NCBI GenBank assembly: GCA_045106815.1
Contig: JBGCFG010000013.1
Span: forward strand, 1 to 64,000
Direction of reading: 5' to 3'
Length of the DNA: 64,000 bases
Origin: JAUIAI01 sp045106815
GTDB taxonomy: Bacteria > Pseudomonadota > Gammaproteobacteria > Burkholderiales > Burkholderiaceae_E
Position numbers and translations under genes: made by a program
Part shown: piece by piece, positions 54,219 through 62,054 of the stretch
Numbering within the stretch: position 1 is the first letter of the stretch
How the letters are laid out: each line of letters starts with the position of its first letter
Notes under the pieces: model-generated
What the model saw: the letters and a program-made list of their open reading frames with translations, nothing else
What the model was told of the DNA's origin: nothing
Databases searched by the model: none

Positions 54219-55202
54219 TCAACTGGCGCTGCAGTCAAGAACGCTTTCAAGCGTTCGGCGAACTGTTCTCACCCCTGATGATGATGCCATGCCAAGGCGC
54301 AAGACAACTTGCGGCTCGCCCTCTGTGGCAATCACTTGCTTCAGGCGCGGACGCAGGTCAGCGACCTGCACAGGCTGATTCAAATACGATGCCTGAAGCC
54401 CATGGAAAGCGGCTGCCAGCAAGACATGCTGCAATGCCATACCGGCGACCAGCCAATCGACAGGTTGGTGTCGCCCGTTTGTCCCAATCACGGCAATCGC
54501 AGGGGCGTCTTCAATGAGGCGACGGTCGTGCGAGGCGACCGAGGCGCCCATATTCAACCTCTTGATTAGTTGCCGGCCGATTGAAGAACTCAGTCCGGGA
54601 GGGTTGAGTCCATCCCCTCCTTTCCGAGGGCGCAACCACTCGGACAGTTCCTTACGCCAAGCGGCATTGTCCCACTGCAGGCTATCGCCTTTTGCGACCA
54701 ACTCGGCCAGTTCATGGCGCTCGTCGGTCCGATTCAGAAATTTGATCCAGGCTTGGTCGTACTCTGCCGCGTCAACAAGGCTGTCTTTCATCGTTGGCGT
54801 GACTTCAACCGGTGCAAATGCTTGCCGATATGAGCGGCGCAGAGCAAGTACTGAGTGCAACCTGGACAGCTCGTGGGGTACAGCGCCTGAGCCGAGGAGT
54901 TCAATGCGTGCGAGTAGATCAGGGTCGTTTTGCTGGGGCAGAAGGGAGACATCCACTCTAAGCCCGGTGTGGGCGGCTGCTACACGACTATTGAATAGAG
55001 CACAGCCACAACTGATCGTCAGTTCACGGTCATCCGGGTCGTTTATGGGCAGGGCACGCGTTCTATCCGCTATCAGGTCGAAACCACGGTCATTCAGTTT
55101 GAATCGCCACGGTTGCGTATTGTGGCTCGAAGGGGCAAGCGTAGCGGCACTAATCAGGTCTAGCTCGTTCTGCCGGCCAGCAATGCATTCACTGAGGTTC
55201 AT
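54219..55202 (-). CDS. Acg-type FMN-binding nitroreductase-like protein
   Basis: This 327-residue protein resembles the Acg family of the mycobacterial DosR regulon, a two-unit nitroreductase fold. The first unit has LISAATLAPSSHNTQPWRF with the FMN-binding SSHNTQPW, and the second has PVDWLVAGMALQHVLLAAAFHGL, the usual Acg motif. Acg proteins bind FMN but many have low reductase activity and may store flavin. I prefer the ATG at 55202 over 55235 because a class II FNR promoter (box 55262, CATATT -10 at 55239-55234) would start transcription near 55228. Confidence 0.85.
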   Translation of the reverse strand: MNLSECIAGRQNELDLISAATLAPSSHNTQPWRFKLNDRGFDLIADRTRALPINDPDDRELTISCGCALFNSRVAAAHTGLRVDVSLLPQQNDPDLLARIELLGSGAVPHELSRLHSVLALRRSYRQAFAPVEVTPTMKDSLVDAAEYDQAWIKFLNRTDERHELAELVAKGDSLQWDNAAWRKELSEWLRPRKGGDGLNPPGLSSSIGRQLIKRLNMGASVASHDRRLIEDAPAIAVIGTNGRHQPVDWLVAGMALQHVLLAAAFHGLQASYLNQPVQVADLRPRLKQVIATEGEPQVVLRLGMASSSGVRTVRRTLESVLDCSAS

Positions 55203-55261
55203 CTTTCGCTCGTCGAATCTACGGATAGATCCCAATATGCGCCGCGTGCTTCTTTCGGGGC

Positions 55262-55275
55262 TTGATTTGTCGCAA
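55262..55275 (-). promoter_or_regulatory. FNR-type box upstream of Acg-type gene
   Basis: The site is TTGAT-TTGT-CGCAA. On the minus strand CATATT at 55239-55234 begins exactly 29.5 bases from the centre, so a class II promoter would start about 26 bases before the ATG at 55202. Confidence 0.65.
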
Positions 55276-55294
55276 ATGTAGCCTGTGGCTTCTT

Positions 55295-55310
55295 GTAGGA
55301 ATAGTCCTAC
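55295..55310. promoter_or_regulatory. Inverted repeat GTAGGA-N4-TCCTAC
   Basis: A perfect 6-base inverted repeat with a 4-base ATAG centre lies between the Acg-type gene and the FNR-family regulator. Its form suits an operator for a dimeric regulator, for example a response regulator. I cannot assign the regulator. Confidence 0.5.
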
Positions 55311-55439
55311 CGGTCACTAGTTCGTTCCGGACAAGGCATCTCGGGGAAATCGCAAAGGATAATCAGTCACTGGCCAATAGTGTTCAGAGGGAGACGCCCC
55401 AATACTTAGTGTAAAGGGAGTTCACAAGCGGAGGACGCA

Positions 55440-56342
55440 ATGAAATCAGGCAGTAAGAATGAATGTCTTGAGACGAGCAATATGTCCTCACTCAGGCCGT
55501 CTGTAAACGGTTTGGATCTGCTGCGTCGTCTGTCGTCTTCTGAGGTCACGAAGCGGTCTCAAACTCTTCGATTTGAGCAGTTGGAGGCTGCGTCCGGCAC
55601 CCGGCTGATAGAAGCTGGCCAAGGCTTCAAGGGCTTGCTTCTGGTCAAGAGCGGACATCTCAAAACCGTCTTTACAGATGAAGGCGGCAATGAGCAAGTC
55701 GTGGGTTTTCCGGTGGCTGGGGATTTGCTGGGTACCGATGGCATCAGTGAAGGACGCCACATTAATGATGTGTACGTGCTTGCAGATGCTCAGGTCATCA
55801 GTATTCCGTTTACTGATCTCAAATCGCTCTCGGCGGTTGATCCGACGATTGTAGAAACGGTGTTTCAGATCATCAGCTATCAGCTGGTACAGGAGCAGCT
55901 CGCACTGACAGCAATTGGTGCGCTATGCGCGGATGCGCGTGTGGCGAGATTCCTGCTCAGCATTTGGTACCAGAGGCTGAATCAGGGAGTGATGGGTCAG
56001 TCATTGCACTTGTGGATGACAAGGCAGGATATTGGAAATTACCTGGGCATGAAGATCGAAACGGTCAGTCGTACGTTGACACAGCTTTCCTCGATGGGGT
56101 TGATCAGCGTAGATCAACGCCACGTTGAGATTCTGGATACCGAAGGCCTGAAGTCCATTGCATATCATGGATCTCTGCGGCGCGGCCCACTATTGGTTCG
56201 TCAACGAAAGAGCCGTTCGTCTAACGCTAGCCACAAGCAGAGCATTTCAAGCACTCGACCAAACCAGCAGGCGTCCGCTCAAGCCGCTCCTGTCAGATTG
56301 TCTCCATCAAATCCTTGGTCCGCTCTCCTTGACTTGAAATGA
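55440..56342 (+). CDS. FNR-family transcription regulator without Fe-S cysteines
   Basis: This 300-residue Crp/FNR protein has a cNMP-like sensor domain (residues about 40-150, GLLLVKSGHLKTVFTDEGGNEQVVGF...GDLLGTDGIS) and a helix-turn-helix with DIGNYLGMKIETVSRTLTQL at residues 197-216. The recognition residues E207, S210 and R211 match FNR (E..SR), which reads TTGAT half-sites. The FNR iron-sulfur cysteines are absent: only C9 and C163 remain, and the position equal to FNR C122 is in VISIPF. A 60-residue serine-, arginine- and glutamine-rich tail follows the DNA-binding domain. The ATG follows GGAGG. It is the best candidate to bind the TTGAT boxes of this island, with an unknown signal. Confidence 0.9.
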   Translation: MKSGSKNECLETSNMSSLRPSVNGLDLLRRLSSSEVTKRSQTLRFEQLEAASGTRLIEAGQGFKGLLLVKSGHLKTVFTDEGGNEQVVGFPVAGDLLGTDGISEGRHINDVYVLADAQVISIPFTDLKSLSAVDPTIVETVFQIISYQLVQEQLALTAIGALCADARVARFLLSIWYQRLNQGVMGQSLHLWMTRQDIGNYLGMKIETVSRTLTQLSSMGLISVDQRHVEILDTEGLKSIAYHGSLRRGPLLVRQRKSRSSNASHKQSISSTRPNQQASAQAAPVRLSPSNPWSALLDLK

Positions 56343-56400
56343 TCTGAGTAGGCGGTGCTTCTACTCCATTCTCATGAATGCTTTTGGACCTGCTTAAGAC

Positions 56401-56414
56401 TTGTTAAGCATCAA
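56401..56414 (+). promoter_or_regulatory. FNR-type box upstream of J-domain fragment and USP
   Basis: The site is TTGTT-AAGC-ATCAA. TAGCCT at 56437-56442 starts exactly 29.5 bases from the centre. It lies 73 bases before the J-domain fragment and 296 before the two-domain USP, which probably share this promoter. Confidence 0.62.
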
Positions 56415-56487
56415 GAAGTCAGCGTGTCACTTGATCTAGCCTGATACCAATAAACAAGAATGTCTTCCTTTGTTTTTGGTTGTGTTC

Positions 56488-56721
56488 ATGAGATACAGGG
56501 TCTACTACGAGATACCGGGAGTCGGAAACGGTGTTACCCAACATGAGACTAAACGCGCCTATCGCAAGCTTGCCCGGGAAACGCATCCGGACGTAATTGT
56601 TTTGCGTGACTCGGACAGGCACTCCAAGGGGCTGCTTGGGGCTTGTGAGGCGCTACGCGAGCTCAGGCGTTTGCAAGGCCAGGTGCGCGCATTGCGATTG
56701 AGGCACCGATATGACGCCTAA
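56488..56721 (+). pseudogene. DnaJ J-domain fragment
   Basis: This 77-codon frame opens as a J domain, MRYRVYYEIPGVGNGVTQHETKRAYRKLARETHPD, with the HPD motif that contacts DnaK. After HPD the sequence degrades, keeping only GACEALRELRR and a final RYDA. The remaining DnaJ or CbpA-type protein, about 220 residues, is missing. The stop overlaps the next USP ATG by 11 bases. It may be a stump of a deleted gene or a very short J-domain protein. Confidence 0.55.
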
Positions 56722-57553
56722 AACAATCATCTGCCCACTACCTCTGGCTTACACAGATGAGAAGATCATTAGCGTTGTGTCGCTAAGTCAGTTTTGTAGT
56801 GCACATTTGGTCGTTCCTCTCATCGGTCTTTCACCGGCCGCCGCGCTCGCGATTGAAGAGAGCGAAAGCGACGGATGGCTGCAGGAGCTGCAGGATTCGC
56901 GCAGCAGAGCGACCAGCCGCGCCCGCTTCCTGCAGGACTGGCTCGCCGACATGGGCGTTTCGGCATCAGTGCATGCGTTTGTCTGTGAGCTTCATGAGAT
57001 TTCGCAACTGACCGGCAGGTATGCGCGCTATGCCGACATATCGGTCGCTAGCGCAAGTTTTCGGAGCCGGGGTGACCTTCGCGATGCGACGTTGGCAGGC
57101 TTGCTGTTTGGTTCAGGTCGGCCTGTACTGGTGGAGCCCGCATCGGAAGAGGATGGCGAGCTAAGCCTGACGCCTGAAGTGGTGATGATCGCCTGGAATG
57201 ACAGTCTTCATGCCAGTCGTGCCGTATCCCAATCGCTTGACCTCCTAATACAAGCCCGCTCAGTCCATATAGCCTGTGTGAGTCAGCGACAAACCCCGAT
57301 GGGCCCCGGTCAAATGCAAGGGGCTCAGCTGGCGAGGTTTCTTGAGCGGCACGGGGTAGATGTTTCTGTATCTGAGTTACCACGTATCAGTGCAGACGTT
57401 GATCGCTTGCTGGTTTCGCACGTGCAAGCGATTGGTGCTGGTTTAGTCGTGATGGGCGCGTATGGCCACACGCCGTTTAGAGAGCGGATTCTTGGTGGCA
57501 CTACGATTGGCGTGTTGAATCATTGCCCTGTTCCTGTTCTTATGGCCCACTAG
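56711..57553 (+). CDS. Universal stress protein, two-domain type
   Basis: This 280-residue protein has two USP-like units. The second unit is clear, with VVMIAWNDSLHASRAVS near residue 157 and the ATP motif GAYGHTPFRERILGGTTIGVL near the end. The first unit (KTIICPLPLAY...) is diverged and lacks a nucleotide motif. Two-domain USPs of this type are common in proteobacteria and often respond to oxygen limitation. The ATG overlaps the J-domain fragment and shares its FNR-type promoter. Confidence 0.87.
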   Translation: MTPKTIICPLPLAYTDEKIISVVSLSQFCSAHLVVPLIGLSPAAALAIEESESDGWLQELQDSRSRATSRARFLQDWLADMGVSASVHAFVCELHEISQLTGRYARYADISVASASFRSRGDLRDATLAGLLFGSGRPVLVEPASEEDGELSLTPEVVMIAWNDSLHASRAVSQSLDLLIQARSVHIACVSQRQTPMGPGQMQGAQLARFLERHGVDVSVSELPRISADVDRLLVSHVQAIGAGLVVMGAYGHTPFRERILGGTTIGVLNHCPVPVLMAH

Positions 57554-57763
57554 CTAATCGCGTGGTCTTGTTGCTTAAGTCTGTCAACTCTTCCCGACCG
57601 TTGAAAATGGCCATGTTCCCATTGGTCAGCCCCGAATCTTGCCAGCAGCCGACACCCTGTGGGCAATTGGTTTAGTCTGGGTTGCTTGCTTTATGATTCT
57701 GTGTGCAACGGCGAGCTAACGGTGAGGCTCGCAAGCGAACCAGGAGGGAGAAGCAAGTTCAAC

Positions 57764-58168
57764 GTGATCATGGTGCCGGTCGACCTGACTCACACTGATA
57801 GTCTTACGAAGTCAATTAAGGTTGCCTGTGATGTGGCCAAGATTTATTCGGCCTCGTTGTATTTTGTTAGCGTGACAGGCACGGGGCCGAGTTCTGTTGC
57901 CCGCAATCCTGAAGAATTTGCCGGAAATCTGCAATCGTTCGCATCTGAATGGGCTCGGAAATCTGGGATTCAGATCAAGACGAAATCTATTGTTAGCAAT
58001 GATGTAGCCGCTGAACTCGACTCCAGCCTTCGCCAAGCCGCTGAAGCATTGGACGCCGATTTAGTGATTGCCGGTTCTCACGTTCCGGGGTTTGCAGATC
58101 ATCTGGTGCGCTCGCATGGCGGAGCGATTGCTACTTTCGCCAAGGTTTCTGTGATGGTGATCCGCTAG
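57764..58168 (+). CDS. Universal stress protein with lost ATG start
   Basis: This USP of about 134 residues is a near copy of the gene at 44890 (shared words RNPEEF, KSGI, SNDVAAELD, GSHVPGFAD, SHGG). The leader AGGAGGGAGAAGC is conserved, but the following ATG has become AAG at 57755. I give the GTG at 57764 as the nearest in-frame start; an ATG at 57770 and a GTG at 57659 are alternatives. The last would add a 32-residue unrelated extension. The ATP motif is preserved, so the protein may still work if translated. Confidence 0.72.
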   Translation: MIMVPVDLTHTDSLTKSIKVACDVAKIYSASLYFVSVTGTGPSSVARNPEEFAGNLQSFASEWARKSGIQIKTKSIVSNDVAAELDSSLRQAAEALDADLVIAGSHVPGFADHLVRSHGGAIATFAKVSVMVIR

Positions 58169-58269
58169 TCTCCTCATTGATCGAGCCGGACCGCAGCATC
58201 TGTCAGTGGATTCCCCTCGTTTGAGACGGTCTTTCGACCGACAATCTTAAGGTCAATCGTGCTTGCTCT

Positions 58270-59007
58270 ATGATCCGGAGCAACAATCACGACGACTCTG
58301 ACTTCACGAACGGTATGCCTCTCCCTGACACTAAGCCAGCTGCCCTGATAGCCGTCAGGCAGTTATGTATGTCTTATCCGCTGGCCGGGCGCCAAGTGGA
58401 CGTTCTACGCAATGTCGATCTCGATATCGCCGCAGGCACGCGGGTTGCCATCGCAGGCCCATCGGGCTCGGGTAAGACGTCGCTCCTGTTGCTGCTTTCT
58501 GGATTGGAGCGACCCGGCAGTGGCACGATCGAGGTAGATGGGTTGGAGCTGACAACCCAGGACGCGGACGCGCTGGCTGACCTTCGGCGCGATCGGGTGG
58601 GCATTGTTTTTCAGAGTTTTCATTTGCTGCCCAGTCTGAGCGCACTGGACAATGTGGCGGTACCGCTTCAGATGGCTGGGCAGGGTGATGCCCGGGCTCG
58701 TGCACAAGACATGCTCAATCGAGTGGGCTTGAGTGAGCGAATCCGTCACTATCCAAGCCAACTGTCTGGCGGTGAGCAGCAACGCGTTGCGATTGCGCGC
58801 GCCCTGGTTCATCAGCCAAAACTCCTGCTTGCCGATGAGCCAACTGGCAATCTTGATGACCAATCGGCGCAGGCGGTTCGTGACTTATTGTTTGAATTGA
58901 ACCGCGAGTTTGGCTCCACACTGGTTCTGGTGACACATGATTTAGACTTCGCAGCCCAATGTGATCGGGTATTGCGTTTACATGATGGGCAACTCCATGA
59001 GGCTTAG
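58270..59007 (+). CDS. ABC transporter ATP-binding protein, YbbA/LolD type
   Basis: This 245-residue ATPase has Walker A GPSGSGKTS, signature LSGGEQQR, Walker B LLADEPTG and the H-loop VTHD. The N-terminal 25 residues are a variable tail; the domain starts at LIAVRQLCMSYPL. The next gene is a large YbbP-type permease, so this pair corresponds to YbbA-YbbP rather than LolD with LolCE. The ATG at 58270 lacks a strong ribosome site; an ATG at 58315 is possible. The pair is probably an exporter for lipids or another hydrophobic product. Confidence 0.9.
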   Translation: MIRSNNHDDSDFTNGMPLPDTKPAALIAVRQLCMSYPLAGRQVDVLRNVDLDIAAGTRVAIAGPSGSGKTSLLLLLSGLERPGSGTIEVDGLELTTQDADALADLRRDRVGIVFQSFHLLPSLSALDNVAVPLQMAGQGDARARAQDMLNRVGLSERIRHYPSQLSGGEQQRVAIARALVHQPKLLLADEPTGNLDDQSAQAVRDLLFELNREFGSTLVLVTHDLDFAAQCDRVLRLHDGQLHEA

Positions 59008-59046
59008 CGGTTGCCAGACTTGTTTGCCTATTCCAGGCAAGCCACT

Positions 59047-61572
59047 ATGACCCGATTCCTTTTTAGTCTGGCCTGGCGTGACCTCAAAGCCAGTGGTCGC
59101 CACCTCTGGATTTTCGTCGCCTGTTTGGTGTTGGGCGTATCCCTCGTGGCGGCTGGCGGTGGCTTATTCTCGCAGGTGTCCAACGCGTTACGCGATGATG
59201 CGCGCATGCTGTTTGGTGGAGATGCCGAGATCGAAGCAGCGCAACCGCTTGCACCTGATGTCCTTACCTGGATTCAGGCACCCGGTCAAGGCAATGCCGT
59301 TGTCTCGCGAGTCGTTGAGTTGCGGACCATGATGCTTAACGCTCAAGGGCGCGCACAACTCGTTGAGTTGCAGAGTACCGATGATGCATACCCCTTGTAC
59401 GGGCGGGTAGAGCTGAATCCGGCTGACACACTAACGGATGCTCTAGCCCGCCGTGATGGCACCTGGGGGGTAGCGATTGATGCGGCACTAGCCCAACGTA
59501 TGCAGCTTGAGATTGGCGAGGTCGTCACAATCGGGGATCTCGATCTCGTAGTTCGCGCGCAGGTAACACGTCAGCCTGATCGCAGCCTGCGGGCTAATTG
59601 GCGGGGGGCGCCGGTTCTGATTGCTGAGCAGGCCCTGCAGGCGAGCGGTTTGGTACAGCCTGGCAGCAGGGTTGAGTATCGCTATCGCGTGCGGACAGAT
59701 CAAACGCCGAGTGCGTGGCGTGCAGCCTTCATCGAGTCGTTTCCTGCGCTCACCGTGGAGGTGGATACGTTTGATGAGCGCAGTGAGCGTATTGCTGAGG
59801 TGTTGGGGCAGATTGGTTCGGGGCTCATGCTCATTGGCTTTTCGGCGCTATTCATTGGCGGGCTTGGCGTGTTCAATAGCGTGCAATCGTTTCTGCAGCA
59901 TAAGCTTGCGTCTCTCGCTACCCTGCGTGCGCTGGGTTTGCGCGATGGCCGTCTCGCCGCGATGGTACTCATTCAAATTGTTCTGCTTGCTTTGATGGCG
60001 AGCGCCGCTGGCGTTCTGTTGGGTGTTGCGATGGCCGTTGCGGGCGCTTCGATAACGGCTGAGCAACTGCCCGTGCGGGTGCTACTTGAAAGCCTATGGC
60101 AGCCAGCAGTGGTTGCGCTTGTCTTCGGCGTATTAACAGCTGTCGTGTTCGCATTGCCTGCCCTGGGACGAGCCTTGTCTGTTACGCCAGCCGCACTGTT
60201 TCGCGGCACGCTGGATCTGCCCACGGGCGTTCCTCGACAGGCCTGGCTTGGGGCAAGCATATTGGCGGTCATCGCCCTTGCTCTACTGGTGGCCGTGTTG
60301 CCGGATGCTCGATTCGGATTGGCATTCATCGGCGCAAGTATTGCATTGGTTGTCTTGCTGGATCTCTTAACAAAAGGGCTTCGCAAGGTGGCGCACGTCC
60401 TTCAAAGCAAATTTGAATCACGAATCTCGCTTTCCATGCAGTTGGCGCTCGCCAGTTTGCAGCAACCCGGCTCGCCCCTACGGCCTGCGCTGATCTCGCT
60501 CGGCTCGGCGTTAACGCTGTTGGTTGCGAGTACGCTGGTCGTGGCAACCCTGCTGAGGACAGTCAACGATACCGTGCCCGCGAATGCGCCGGCGCTGGTG
60601 TTCTACGACGTCCAGACCGAGCAAATTCCAGTGCTTCAAGAAACCCTGGAAAAGAGTCCGGGCCTTACCGATGTGCAGACTGCTCCCTTTGTTCTGGGCA
60701 GGCTTATTGCCGTGAACAATGAGTCACTGAGCGAAAGTGATGATGATCAGAAAGTCCTTGAGGCTCGCGACGAACACAAACTGAGCAATCGCGCGGGGAA
60801 CTTCGATGACGTGGTGATTGATCGGGGCCAGTGGTGGCCGATTGATCACAATGGCGAACCGATGGTCGCGATGGAAGACCGAGAGGCTGACCAGTTAGGC
60901 TTGAGAGTAGGGGATTCACTTCGCTTTGAAATTATGGGTGGATTTGTCGAGGCGAAGTTGAGTGCCATCTATAGCCAGCGCCGAATGCAGTCACGACTAT
61001 GGCTGGAGGCAATCTTTAGCGATGGTGTGCTGGAACCATTCATCACCCGGCATGTGGGCGCAGCCTTTTTGCCAGCGAATGAAACACTCGCCGCACAAGA
61101 TCGACTGGCTGCCGTTGCGCCCAACATTGCGACGGTCAGGACGGAGTCGATTCTCCGCGAGACTCGCTCTCTCATGGCAAGCGCCAGCGGCGGACTGTCT
61201 GTTGTGGCGCTGGTTTGTCTATTGGCAAGCCTTTTGGTGCTTGGCAGCGTCATTGCCGCAAGCCGGACTCGTCAAGTCTATGACGCGACCATCATGCATG
61301 CATTAGGAGCCCGCCATGCCGTGTTGCGGGCCGTGCTGGTATGGGAGTATTTGATCCTGGCGACCGTGACAGCCTTGTTTGCCATTATTGCCGGCAGTGC
61401 GCTGGCAACGGGTTTGTTACGTTGGCGCCTTGAGATCGACCCTACTGGCCTGTTCTGGAGTGGGGCGACGACGGCTGTCGCGGTGAGTTCGATTAGTCTG
61501 GGGCTGGGCGCGTACTATTTGCTAAAGCAAATGCAGCTTAACCCTGCCTCGCTGCTTCGCGGTGGCGGCTAG
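59047..61572 (+). CDS. ABC transporter permease, YbbP type
   Basis: This 841-residue permease has an N-terminal membrane segment (FVACLVLGVSLVAAGGG), a large periplasmic domain, three FtsX membrane segments near residues 250-400, a second half with its own periplasmic part and four more segments near the end, which stops with LNPASLLRGG. The layout is that of YbbP. I chose the ATG at 59047 as the start because it gives the typical MTRFLFSLAWRDLKASGR opening; an upstream TTG at 59011 adds twelve residues. It would work with the ATPase at 58270. Confidence 0.88.
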   Translation: MTRFLFSLAWRDLKASGRHLWIFVACLVLGVSLVAAGGGLFSQVSNALRDDARMLFGGDAEIEAAQPLAPDVLTWIQAPGQGNAVVSRVVELRTMMLNAQGRAQLVELQSTDDAYPLYGRVELNPADTLTDALARRDGTWGVAIDAALAQRMQLEIGEVVTIGDLDLVVRAQVTRQPDRSLRANWRGAPVLIAEQALQASGLVQPGSRVEYRYRVRTDQTPSAWRAAFIESFPALTVEVDTFDERSERIAEVLGQIGSGLMLIGFSALFIGGLGVFNSVQSFLQHKLASLATLRALGLRDGRLAAMVLIQIVLLALMASAAGVLLGVAMAVAGASITAEQLPVRVLLESLWQPAVVALVFGVLTAVVFALPALGRALSVTPAALFRGTLDLPTGVPRQAWLGASILAVIALALLVAVLPDARFGLAFIGASIALVVLLDLLTKGLRKVAHVLQSKFESRISLSMQLALASLQQPGSPLRPALISLGSALTLLVASTLVVATLLRTVNDTVPANAPALVFYDVQTEQIPVLQETLEKSPGLTDVQTAPFVLGRLIAVNNESLSESDDDQKVLEARDEHKLSNRAGNFDDVVIDRGQWWPIDHNGEPMVAMEDREADQLGLRVGDSLRFEIMGGFVEAKLSAIYSQRRMQSRLWLEAIFSDGVLEPFITRHVGAAFLPANETLAAQDRLAAVAPNIATVRTESILRETRSLMASASGGLSVVALVCLLASLLVLGSVIAASRTRQVYDATIMHALGARHAVLRAVLVWEYLILATVTALFAIIAGSALATGLLRWRLEIDPTGLFWSGATTAVAVSSISLGLGAYYLLKQMQLNPASLLRGGG

Positions 61573-61609
61573 CGCAGTTCTGAATATCCTGATCGAGACC
61601 AATTGACAG

Positions 61610-61885
61610 ATGTTAGGCATCCCACATGCAGCTCAAGACTTTCACCATGCCTACGTCCGAAACAATTGCCAAGGCGATGAAGGGCCCGTTTATGAAAGTC
61701 TTGCGCAGGCCTCAGAAGCGAATCGCGGAAGCAACTGCTATATCCTGAGTTCGCTAACTGATCCAACCTGGCTGGTCGTATGCGGTAAGAGTCCCTCCGG
61801 GTTTGATGAAGACCGACTTGACGACTGGTTCCGGGATGTCAAAGTAAAGGGCAGAATCGATCGAAATCAATGCCGTTCGATTTAG
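61610..61885 (+). CDS. Small hypothetical protein of doubtful status
   Basis: I do not recognise this 91-residue frame. Its middle part, CYILSSLTDPTWLVVCGKSPSGFDEDRLDDWF, looks like a folded protein segment, but no ribosome site precedes the ATG. A second overlapping frame at 61626 begins MQLKTFTMPT, as in FlhF N-termini, but it stops after 40 codons. A terminator-like hairpin follows. It may be a remnant or a real small gene. Confidence 0.35.
   Translation: MLGIPHAAQDFHHAYVRNNCQGDEGPVYESLAQASEANRGSNCYILSSLTDPTWLVVCGKSPSGFDEDRLDDWFRDVKVKGRIDRNQCRSI
61857..61870. promoter_or_regulatory. Degenerate FNR-type site
   Basis: The site is TCGAT-CGAA-ATCAA, one base off consensus in the first half. 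It lies in the end of the doubtful frame and 184 bases before the flavoprotein gene. No strong -10 element fits, so it is only a candidate. Confidence 0.25.
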
Positions 61886-61917
61886 TTTTGATTTTGCTGA
61901 TCAATGTGTTGAATTCA

Positions 61918-61945
61918 CCCGCAATAAGTTCAGTTTGCGGGCCTT
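61918..61945 (+). terminator. Terminator-like hairpin
   Basis: A perfect 7-base stem (CCCGCAA / TTGCGGG) with a 10-base loop is followed by CCTTT. It could end the YbbA-YbbP unit or the small frame before it. Confidence 0.55.
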
Positions 61946-62054
61946 TCACGCACTCTTGGGAGTCACAGAGTTCGTTTGGATAAGGCCTTTTGACATGGGC
62001 ATATTGGCGGCTTGCCTACTGGCTTAACAAGCACTCCGTGCAATACTAGCGCTT

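Larger units (their letters stand above)
61573..62054. other. Intergenic stretch between permease and flavoprotein genes
   Basis: The stretch has one doubtful small frame (61610-61885), a weak FNR-like site and a terminator-like hairpin. I see no RNA gene or repeat. The last 100 bases should hold the promoter of the flavoprotein gene. Confidence 0.4.
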
